Assembly: GCA_031213475.1 (NCBI GenBank)
Contig: JARUPZ010000021.1
Location: 8,005,420 to 8,069,419, forward strand
Direction of reading: 5' to 3'
DNA from: Nereocystis luetkeana
Taxonomy: Eukaryota; Sar; Phaeophyceae; Laminariales; Laminariaceae
Length of the DNA: 64,000 bases
The position numbers and the translations under genes were made by a program. Of the stretch, positions 54,430-64,000 are shown piece by piece. Positions within the stretch are counted from its first letter, which is position 1. The number at the start of each line of letters is the position of its first letter. The notes beneath the pieces are model-generated. The model saw only the letters and a list, made by a program, of their open reading frames with translations, was not told the origin of the DNA and ran no database searches.

Positions 54430-55931
54430 CCTGGCAAATGTTCCGTTCAGGAAAAACGACTCGGGAAGATACACACTACATAGTTTATGGGCGATCAGGA
54501 GGCAACACAATCGGAACATGATACAAATATCTGACGCATCACTCTCCGCTACTCGTCGGTCGGGCTGTGAGTCGGCACTCTTAAAAGAAATGGGCACCAG
54601 ACGGCGTTTTCAAAACATCAGAACCGGATGGAAGGCGTTTTTCTTAATTAAAGCAAGTAAGTGGTCTGGCTAGTTTTTGTTCCGCCGATTTAAACTATTT
54701 GACCTGAAACCCGTTGTGCCGGGTTTGAGGTCGTAGACTATCCATAAAGTTTCGAACCTGGTTGGTTGGTGTTCATTAATTAACTAGCACCTTGTTGTGG
54801 TGTAGTACTCAAAAGCGCGTGTTCGGTTCCGTTCCCAAGCAAGGCGTCGCTTTGATATTCCCACGCGTATTGATATTGATCAGCTGGATCATTATCATGT
54901 AATTAGGTAGCGTAGACGACGTTGCTGTCAGACGTTTTTGGCTGACTCTTATGAGAGCCGAAATCGGGAGACAGGACAGGATTTCCCTTTGTTTACGGTG
55001 TTGAAACCCATACCCATGGCAGATATTGTTTGGTACCTGGTGTGCCACAGCACTAAAAAAAAAACGCGCTCTCTACTCACAACACGTACCACCGCCGACG
55101 ATTCCTCGCCTCACGGGGCACGAGATGACGTCAACCCTTCAAGGCTGCAAGCTCCACGGCTCTGGGAGTGTTCGCTACCAATTTTGAGGGCCGTTGATGC
55201 TGTGTGGCCGAGGTTTTCGCTCCAGACGTGACAGCCTGACCCATTTCTGGGTTTTTTTCAGACCTCCCAGTTCCGTCTGAAACACAGACGACCAGAAATG
55301 GGTCAAGCTCCGATATCTTGACCGACAAGTCAAGCCAAACACCTCAACATTGATAGCGAACACTCTCAAAGCAGTGGAGCACACGACCTCGAAGGTTTGA
55401 CGTCATTTTGTTCCCTGTGCTCTAAATAATCGGGGGGGGGGGGGGCGGCGGCGGCTAGTTCTGTGCGTTGAAAGCCCTGGTTCGTATTTTTGAGCAGTGA
55501 TCGGAAATGGCCCATACCTACCGACGGCACCACCCATGATGGACAGAAACATCGAAGACGAATACATGATAACGAATCAAGAGGCGGAAATAAAAAGTCT
55601 TGACCCCCCGTAGATGTGACAGACAATAGAGAACAAGCCAAAGAAACAATACCACGCTTGATGATAAAAGTACGTAAAAACAGAGCAAGAAGAGTATTAT
55701 AACCGAAAAGAAAAAAAAACAGGGAAAAAAATAAGCACAGCAGAAAATATATGTACCTTCCTCACAGCCGCAGAAGTTTGTGGTACGAATGGCATAGACA
55801 ACTTCTACCTAACTAACAAGAAAAAAGGAGTAGTCGGTCTGGTACGTTGCTACCCGCGGTCGGCCACTTTATTCCAGTTTTTGTCAACCGTGCCCCGCTC
55901 CCCGAGGGGGTGCGCCAGACCATCCAAACTT
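54430..55931. other. No gene recognised (S2 counterpart of 9916-11422)
   Basis: Short frames only. G12 run near 55434. The long frame on the minus strand in S1 is shorter here, against a coding role. Confidence 0.45.
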
Positions 55932-56036
55932 TTACGGGGGGGCATGGTTAACGGGACCAAATATTGTTAGTAAAAAAGGTTAAACATATAGGTTTTTATC
56001 TATACCATAGGTCCTGTTAACTATGGTCCCCCGTAA
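55932..56036. mobile_element. MITE family 1, S2 copy of 11423
   Basis: Left flank reads TT rather than TA, so the target-site TA has decayed on both sides in this copy. Confidence 0.82.
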
Positions 56037-56540
56037 AAAACAAAGCAGACACGTCACCCAACCCCGAAATGAGACTTTTTTCAAAGGGACCAAAAGGACG
56101 AAATGCATTTTTCGAAATACAACACTGCACGTAGGATCAAAGCGCCAAAAATAAGACGAGATAAGAAAGATCACGTTCGAATCAGCTGCGACGGTTGGCG
56201 GTAGACGTGGCATAAATATACCAGGTATATTTTTGTTCCAGCTACTATATAGTCTGCCGGGTGCCTTGTTGTCCTTTTTCTGCCGATACCTTCCTAATTT
56301 CGTCCACCGCGATTTCCTCTTAACCCCACCTGCTGCTCCCCTGCCCCCAATTCCGTGGTCGGTTTTTCTTCTCTTGCTGATTCCGCCCCGTCCGCCATTC
56401 CCTTGGGTAGAACGCACAATGGATGCATTGCGCTCCCGACTCAGTTTTACCTCGTCCTCGTGCCACTTTACCCTGAACCGTTCGGCTGCTTTGAGGACCA
56501 CCCCGTACCACTTGCCCGCAGTATTGCTGCAGTAGATCAC
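55980..56540 (-). CDS. Hypothetical basic protein exon, S2 copy
   Basis: A 186-codon frame corresponding to 11508-12032, with the same GKWYGVVLKAAERFRVKWHE segment and several amino-acid substitutions. The 3' part differs in frame from S1 because of a small indel near 56105, so only the first 130 or so codons are shared. Confidence 0.28.
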   Translation of the reverse strand: MIYCSNTAGKWYGVVLKAAERFRVKWHEDEVKLSRERNASIVRSTQGNGGRGGISKRRKTDHGIGGRGAAGGVKRKSRWTKLGRYRQKKDNKAPGRLYSSWNKNIPGIFMPRLPPTVAADSNVIFLISSYFWRFDPTCSVVFRKMHFVLLVPLKKVSFRGWVTCLLCFLRGTIVNRTYGIDKNLYV

Positions 56541-56961
56541 AGCGTGATCTTAGCCACAAACACCGAGAGGGAGTGTTCGATTAATCCGTCGGTGGCTCGT
56601 AGGTAACAAGGTCACCTCGAAGTAGACCGAACGAGACAGACGGCGAATGCGCGAATGAGAGCGATAGTTGACGGGACTGGACCAGGGTCCAACCCTACCA
56701 TTCAGAGAAAACAAATGTTGCCTGTGAGTATTTGCTTCGTCAGCGGCGCTCACGAGGCCGCCCGCCAAGCCTTCTTGTACATATTATAGTGCTATGTACC
56801 GGGTATATCATGTTACGTCGCCGCAATGTGCGCGTTGTTTGTTTTTCATACCCAGCGACTTCAATCAGTTCGCCTAGGGTTCATCGTGATTATTTATCCT
56901 AGGGATATACGTACAATCACAGACTTTGAGTCAGACAAACCCCACAATGAATGCCACATAT

Positions 56962-57327
56962 TCAAGGGTGTAAAAGGAGGTTAAGTGCCAACGCACCTTG
57001 TACGAGAACGCAGCAAAACAAGCCAGACGAGGCCATATTAACAGCAATGCATTCAAATAATATATACCTGCCCTGGTGATCCGTTAAGACCAATGGGAAT
57101 CCCGATGGGCGAAAGAACGTGCTAGTCGGGGATGTCACGTTAAGTGGAATCTCTCCGGTTTCGCCCGAGGTCGACTTGAAACTGATATTTCTTCGCTGAA
57201 TCTTTCCCTGTGAAAGCAGCTCGTGGGAACACAGAACATACCCACGGGTAGACATCCCTGGTTGCTTGATAGGTGGTCCTCGTGTCCATAAAATCACGTA
57301 CGTGCGTGCTATTTCCGCCGAGTGCAC
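56962..57327 (-). CDS. Hypothetical protein, S2 copy of 12454
   Basis: Same 121-codon frame, a few substitutions. No family recognised, and it overlaps a SINE at its start. Confidence 0.15.
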   Translation of the reverse strand: MHSAEIARTYVILWTRGPPIKQPGMSTRGYVLCSHELLSQGKIQRRNISFKSTSGETGEIPLNVTSPTSTFFRPSGFPLVLTDHQGRYILFECIAVNMASSGLFCCVLVQGALALNLLLHP

Positions 57328-57553
57328 ATACGCTTGCGTTGAGAGTTTTATATTGCAAGAAAAAACGTTCCAGCAGAAAGCGCGGGAGCGTGAGTTGGCA
57401 AATTCCGATGAAAATCATCCAGCAGTGGGAATGAATGCATTTTATGCGCGATAAAAAGGAAGACACGTGCCGGGCCGGCGTAACAGGAGAGGGGGGGTGG
57501 GGGGGGGGGGGGGGCACCTGTAGCCAAGGCTTGTTCAGAAGCTGGGAAGCAAA
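57253..57553 (+). repeat. tRNA-derived SINE, S2 copy of 12745
   Basis: Same diverged head and G-run interruption as in S1. Confidence 0.65.
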
Positions 57554-57751
57554 CAAAACAGTAGACAGAGAGTTCCCGAGTACGGCTCTTATACGCGTAT
57601 ACCCCATACCAGGTATTCGTTAGCACCGCCGTAGTCAGGTTGCACCGAAGGCAACTTCTCGGCTACGTCGGTTGTGTATGCGGTGACAAGGCAACCAGGG
57701 GTCGGGACCGCTCCGCTTCTGGTCTTTCGCCGGTTCAGGGTAGTAGGCAAC

Positions 57752-57838
57752 CCCCATACTGGGAATGTCCTTGGGATTCGAACCCACGAGCATGCATACA
57801 TGACACCCTGAACGCCAGGCTCATGGCCATATTGATGT
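57752..57838 (-). pseudogene. tRNA-like fragment, S2 copy
   Basis: Identical to 13244-13330 as far as I can see. Confidence 0.35.
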
Positions 57839-58800
57839 TTCTGTTCTCTTCTTCTCCTAGGACCTGCGGTACAGAGTTTTTTACCGACAGCTGCACACTC
57901 TGAGCTCTGAACAAAGACAACGGCAATACCCACCGCAATAATAGCAACATGTTAATATGCTAGTATGGTGCGATGGGATTGTCCTTTATTGCCGTCCGAC
58001 GACGATGTGGGCGTACCCACTCATTGTTTAAGATTGTTTCGCCGGTATCGTCTATCGATAGCTGCTGTTCTCCGACGTCATGTTCGGGCGGCAATCTGCA
58101 GTAGTAGCTCCTCCGTAGACGCCATCGTCACCGGCATTGGCTAAGTATTTACGGGATACCTTCGCTTTCTATTGCGGTCGGCGATTGCTCTCGACACTCC
58201 ATATATATGCTACCTACACAACCTATCATACGCAATGACCTCCAACGGACACAATGCACGATCAGTTGTTGTGTCTAGAGATTGGAGCTATTGCTCCAGT
58301 CGATCGCCGCACGCATACACACGGAGCTTGCAAAAGTGAATTTTGAGGCATTTTGTCGGTCTGAAAGCTTTTCTATATCATATTTTTCATGTATGTATAT
58401 TGTGCGTTTCGCGGAAACTCTGTCAGCCCTCGTCATGTGCATCCGTCCTGTGCTTTGGTCCACTCATAACTTCCAACGGAGACACGCCCGGCGTTATTTT
58501 CGCCTACCTTTTTGTATGAGCTATTGGCGTCCCCCGTGCACGTCCTACCCGTGCGTAAGCGGGGATAAAGGCCTTTCTTTGACAAAACAAAAACGCGTTT
58601 GGCGTACTGCGAGCATTGCATCGTGACGCATCTATCTGACGAAAGTGTATCCGTACACCCGGTTGTACCTTGTTTGAACTGGGATATCTTACGATTTTCC
58701 CAACATACCACTCTTCACTCTCCCATGTCGCACGTCTTCTTTGTCACTACTATCTGCCACCCAAATCTGTGGGGTACGTAGTAGGTTCTACAAGGAAACC

Positions 58801-61800
58801 ATGAAATTCGGATACGCGCTTCTGGGTCTGGTGGCGCTGACGTCGCTACATGTTTCGAGCGGTGAGCGCTCTTTCGAGGGGATTTGGAAGGTGTTTCCAA
58901 ATCTCAAAAAGCAAAACCCTGGTGCATTTCCGCGGATCGCCGTTAACTGTCTTTGGAAGCTCTATCGAATGATCCCGTCATATTGCGAAGTATATTTGCT
59001 CGGGACGGTTGTCTGGTTTCTGACCAACCAGATGCTATGGCTCGACAACGCTTTGTGTTTTACATAATCGTTTGTTTAGGGTTAGACTATGACTGCGGTG
59101 ACGGTGATAATGTAGTGTGAAATACTACCTGGTATTCATCGGATAGAGAGGCTACGTTCATCCCGGTGAGATTCTGACTACGGTGACGGCGATACAGTGA
59201 GGTGAACGAGTACCAGCTATTCGCAATTTTGAGAGACTACGAGCACGAACATTACCCTGGACCGTTGACATTCTATATGCATAACTTCACGTACGTGTGA
59301 GTTCTACCCGCCGGCGATTTTACAAGATCTATACGTCGTATATATTGAACGGATTTTGACATAAATATGCAGAAGACTGTCAAAAAAACAACGTGCATAC
59401 ATGCGATACTATAACTATGAGTTCCCTTAAGGAGCGATGGAGCTTCAGACCACTTATTAATTTCAACGCCACACGCTAAAGACTCTTGAAAGTGGTCCAA
59501 CAACCAACGGTCATGGGCGTTTATTTTGAGGAAACCTGCGTACGATATCCCCTTCACCTGAACTCTACCTTTGTTTCCAGCGCGCCGGCGTTATACCCCG
59601 GGTGACGCGACAAAAACAAAAAACGGGGAATTCAGGCTCACTAACCGTCTTGGGCGAGCGTTCAGTCGTGCCAGGAGTATGACGGTGCGAGCGTGCTGCA
59701 CAACTCCTTGCACCGCAGTTCCGGTACAACCGTAGGTGTGTCATCCCTTACCCCAGCCGTGCCGAGTTGTTTAGCGTAGCTGATGCTGTGAGCGTCATTG
59801 GATTGGTTCGTGTTCGCCGCTCAAGTCCCGAAGGCATCGTCGACCGTCCCCACGCTCGCTGCTATGCAACCTTGTTTTGTGCTGAAGGTCAATGCAGTAA
59901 CGGCCTTGCGGGAGTACAGAACGACAACATCTGCTGCGAGGAAGATTGCGGGACATGCGGAGGGAACGATTGCCAAAAGCGAGTCGGCGGAAATGTCAGT
60001 CGGTGTCTATGCTTCAAATTCTTGCTCTAGCCCGAGTTCAGACGCACGCCTTTCAGGGAGCATTGAATATGAGTGCCCCAACTAGAAACGAGGGTGACGG
60101 GGGGGGGGACACACTAGTATTTTGGTCGACTAGCGTGTGGAAAACATGCGTATGGGTACCTTACTCGCCTCTAACTCTAGCGCGTGATCTCCCTGACTTC
60201 GAAAACCGGGGGGAGGGGGGATTGATCAGCGTATGGCAGGCAGATGTATACCGCCCATCTCCCATCGACGTCTATTCCGGGGGACCCTAGTTAACAGGAC
60301 CTATGGTATACATAAAAAAACTATATATTTAACCATTTTTTCTAACAATATTTGGTCCTGTTAACTATGGCCCCCGTAATAGTCTGACCCAAACGTGCCT
60401 CACCCCGTTTCCTGTTGACAGATCGCCTGCTGCACGGGCCGAATTTACCACAGTGGCGAGATGTGCAGTGCCACAATGGCGGCTCCGTGCATCATCGACG
60501 ACGAGGGTGGGTCTTATGGCGTTCTATCTAGACCGAGGTTGGCTCTACCCGTAGTTACGTTTGCAGTTTTCGGGACTAGTGCTTGTGCTTGGCATTATTT
60601 TACGCAGGTCTCTATTGTTTCTGGTAGCATACCTACCTGAATGCTCCTCGAATGCTAGCGAACGATATTGGGGGAAAGTTTGTCTCGACGGACACAGTTG
60701 CTACTGTTATCGTCACGCCTTCTGTGGCGTGTAACGGGAAGGGTACAAATAATCCAGTTCTGAGGCACCGGCGGGTGGTCAATTCGCAACACCTACAGTT
60801 TCGGGTCAGGATCTACTGTTAAACCTATTCAGTCGACGCTGGCCGGAGCAAGCCCAGTTCGTTGGCAGTCTACCTCTCTCTGTCCAACAACTCGAGGCGG
60901 ACGCGTTGAGCTATAAGACAGGGGTCGCATTATTTTGCCAAACTGTTTGGGGGTTCTGCATCCCGTCCTGTTCAGGTTAGAGAAACAAATTGAATCATGC
61001 GACGATGAGGTAGGCGCTACAGGAGTAGCGAGCCAATCTATGACTATGACTAAGGGCACGCCTCAACAGAGTGTATACCCAGCTGCTTCGTGATTTCATT
61101 TTTAGAATATAAATCAACAAGTGAATAATGCCTTGTCAATGACACTGTGTATCGGGTCGAGTTTGCATGTTGGCTCGATGCCGGTTTTTGAGTGAGGTAT
61201 GCCCTCTTTTGACGGGAGTAGCCTCAATGAGGATCGATCCACGCCTGCAACGGCATGCACCGGCTCGGCGCCAGCTCGTGCCTTGAGCGGTCTGATGTAG
61301 TGCCTCCGCATCTACGTTGTCATTTCGGTCCCCTTGCCCGCCTAGATAACCCAACTGAAGTGCCAGAACCTACGTGCAGCAACGGCTTGCCTGGTGTCCA
61401 AAACGACCGCTTCTGCTGCGAGGCTCAGTGCGGGGCTTGCGGGGGATACAATTGCAAAAGACGCCCCGGTGGCGAGGTACGTTGGGGTCTGTGGTTCACC
61501 TCTCTTGTCTTCGGTCGCGTAGTCTTTTAGCTGAGCCTACAGCGTAGCTTGTCCCCGACCTCGCAAACGGGGGCTGGTTTGATGGCTCCGAACAACAGAG
61601 CAGCTAGCGGCTGGCGGGAACAGGTACCCTGCGCAGCCCCACTACACCGGCGGGTCCGACAAACAGTACCAGAGCTGAATACGCGTTTGATATCACTGTA
61701 TGATCGATTCACATTGCATCAGAGGCGAAGAGTTCTATCTACAACCATACTTGGCGCCGTCGAGCTCGGGTTTGATTGGGGTTTCTTTCGTGGCCTGGTT

Positions 61801-63076
61801 TGTGACCACGGCCTGACACGTGCTGCAATACTACGGTAGGGATGCAGCTACAACTTCGGACGCTTCGGATCGGAGGCGCTGTATACCCTCCTACCAAGCG
61901 CGGGTTCGTGGAACGGTGTGCGCTGAACCTGATGTGCAATGCGATCGCCCACGAAGCTCCTTCTATCTCGACTTTGTTGGTGGGAAACGCAACGATGTGG
62001 GATAGTTCTTTTGTTGAAAACCCCTTAACATCTTCAAATAGTTTTCCTCAAAAGTGCTCTGACCCTTGTCGTCACACCCGCCGGCTATATTTCGGGGCCA
62101 TGAGCTATTGTGACAACTTATAAATCGTCAAGATATTCGTCGCGTCCACATTTTCCCTCAACCACAACAGTGATGATTGCGTTGTCGCTCCTCTTTAACA
62201 AAACATACCCGGCGCTCTTTCCGGTAACCAGGACTCCTGCTGCGTGCAAGTCATCAGGAATAGTCGCGCGATGTGCAGCACCACGTTGTCGGCACCGTGC
62301 ATCATCGATGACGAGGGTGCGTTGTGCAAACGCTAGCGAAACCAGCACTCACTGCGATCTGGCTTGGTTCGTCTACATTTTTTCTTCTGACATACCTGGT
62401 ATTTACATGTGTGCTACGTCGGCCTTTCGCTGTTCACGGCTCTTCGCTGTATGCGGCAAGCGTGATTGCATTCACGTAATGAGTGCGGGCAAGCAGTACG
62501 AAAGAGGCGTTCAGTTCGGGTTAAATGCTCGTATTTGCCGTCATTGCGCTTCCGGTGGTGGAGTACTGAGGGAGGTGACAGGGTTCCGGGACTGAGGCAC
62601 CACAAGGCGAACTATTGACTACAGTAGAACATGTTTCGCACCGTTTCCATTCGTACCCTCACGGAGGTTCGTTCGCATGTTGGAGGTGTAGGACCGAAGT
62701 GCTGGAATAAAACGTCAAGCAATGATACTATAGCCGAAGCAATCATTCGCGAGATATCCACAGCAGTATGTAGGACGTGTTCGTAGTGCTCTCATAGTCT
62801 CAAGAGTCCCACCTCCAGTCCGCTTACGATAGAAGAGCTGATTTTCTAGGTGGTAGGTGTTGTTGCGCCCACGTTGGTGCCGTACTGGACCTGACGGTTG
62901 CGACTCTGCATCTTTGACTGCGGCCGTTATGCTCGCCTTGAACCCTCGACAAAAAAACGGAAGTTCCCAAGGTTTGCAGCAACGGTGTGCCTGGCGTAGA
63001 GGGAGACGGCACCTGCTGCGAGGCGAAGTGCGGGACATGCGGAGGAAGGGGTTGTGCCCCTCGGCCTGGTGGCAAG
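58801..63076 (+). CDS. Second copy of the three-module Cys-rich secreted protein (partial)
   Basis: Exons 1-6 at 58801-58861, 59888-59994, 60422-60506, 61361-61476, 62232-62316 and 62964-63076. The last exon (B3 with the stop) would lie just beyond 64000. All visible exons encode the same protein as the 14290-19671 gene; I find one silent change (AGC to AGT in exon 2). The splice sites are all kept. Introns differ at about ten positions in 3.7 kb. The gene is therefore probably intact in this copy too. Whether both copies are expressed cannot be judged from sequence. An alternative is that S1 and S2 are two alleles joined by an assembly error. Confidence 0.82.
60275..60379. mobile_element. 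MITE family 1 in intron 2, S2 copy
   Basis: Same position as 15764-15868 with TA on both sides. Confidence 0.88.
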
Positions 63077-64000
63077 GTTCGTTGGTATACGGTGTCGCCT
63101 GTCGCCCTTCACTCGTGCTGCCTTGGAATTACTATGCATTGTATATAAACAGTACTGGTACCGGGTAAAGCAGTTACTGCTGCAAATTTGTACCTGATTT
63201 TGTATTGGGTGGTGTGTGTTCTACAGACAGACATACATACATACATAATCGGCAAGCAAAAAACACTTTATTTTGATATATTTTCTGTGGTCTACTGTAG
63301 AATTAGCAGCGGCTCTGACTGTAGTTTTTTCTTCTCCCTTCGGATGTGACAATACGAGTAGCACTTTTTCAGAAAGGTATCACGGACTGGCGGGGTTCTT
63401 CGAACGAGGACTAATCCAATAATACCGCTGGAACACCATTCGAAGTTATATACCTGGTACAGCGTTTTCAGTATATTCCTAGGTCGTGAGGGTGCTCAGC
63501 GGATCGCCCTCTGGTTTGCCGTCTAACCGAGGCTTTGAAAAAGAAATGGGGCTCTTCAAGTAAAGAGCCTCAGAAACGATTGATGCACCCTTTCCACACC
63601 GTGTCATGCGTTTCGGCTTTGGCTGGCGTTTCCTAGGAGGATTATTTTTTTGAGTTCCTCTACCTCGAAAACGGGAGAGGTCTCGGACGACCATTTCCGA
63701 CAATGCCACGGTATGAAGGTTGCACGGTTGAGCCCAGACATTCCCCACTGAATATTGCAAAGGGTCCCCAACCCTTGCATCTGAGGAACCGTGTACCCGA
63801 CCGTTGTATCTCTACATCCGATGTGCATTTGACGTTTGACTTTTTTGTTCGGTACCTCACACATGGAACTATAAGTGAGCTCGGCTAACACTTTGGTTTC
63901 AGGTCGGTTGTTAGGTGAGGTGCACGGCAGTGAAACCCCTCACGGGAAAGGGCCTCAGAAACGTTATAGGTTGTTGGCCCCTATTGTGAAACGCCTCCTC

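Larger units (their letters stand above)
47312..64000 (+). repeat. Segmental duplication, copy S2
   Basis: Direct-orientation copy of 2899-19513, offset by 44.38-44.51 kb. It runs to the window end, so its right border is not visible. It differs from S1 by one extra MITE (53150-53254), by lacking a 24-bp stretch near 63686, and by many 3-4 bp indels. Confidence 0.97.

Overview
This is eukaryotic nuclear DNA that is repeat-rich and gene-poor. The visible genes are split by GT-AG introns, microsatellites are abundant, and there are tRNA-headed SINEs, LTR and tyrosine-recombinase retroelements and TA-target MITEs. The cysteine-rich secreted module and the retroelement types fit a stramenopile, most likely a brown alga. 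That assignment comes from my memory of such sequences and was not checked by any search.

Layout. 1-2.9 kb: a probable LINE tail relic and a tandem pair of hairpin MITEs. 2.9-19.5 kb (copy S1): a segment repeated in direct orientation at 47.3-64 kb (copy S2), about 99% identical. It carries SINEs, MITEs, microsatellites, some unrecognised ORFs and one gene I can model with good support: a seven-exon gene at 14290-19671 (plus strand) for a 214-residue secreted protein made of a signal peptide and three tandem 10-cysteine modules. S2 carries exons 1-6 of a second copy at 58801-63076; its last exon lies past the window edge. 19.7-23 kb: mostly unassigned, with one long ORF and a 215-bp tandem duplication. 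23-26.3 kb: a decayed Ty3/gypsy element (RNase H, integrase zinc finger, chromodomain-like and Tudor-like remnants). 26.3-30.4 kb: SINEs and unassigned DNA. 30.4-36.7 kb, minus strand: a decayed DIRS/Ngaro-type tyrosine-recombinase retroelement (Gag with a CCCH finger, RT, RNase H, recombinase) between direct repeats. 38165-47311: a 9.1-kb LTR retrotransposon with 439-bp LTRs, a tRNA primer site, no recognisable reverse transcriptase, several tandem arrays, and a frameshifted integrase with a Tudor-like C-terminal domain. Its right LTR ends exactly where S2 begins.

The most notable items are the modular cysteine-rich gene, whose intron phases make each module a symmetric shuffling unit; a 9-bp palindrome TACCWGGTA that occurs about 22 times against about 0.5 expected, with one occurrence visible as a recent insertion; and a MITE that moved after the S1/S2 duplication, which defines its TA target site. 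No bacterial operons, CRISPR arrays, rRNA or convincing intact tRNA genes were seen. Most open frames of 60-150 codons here look like chance.
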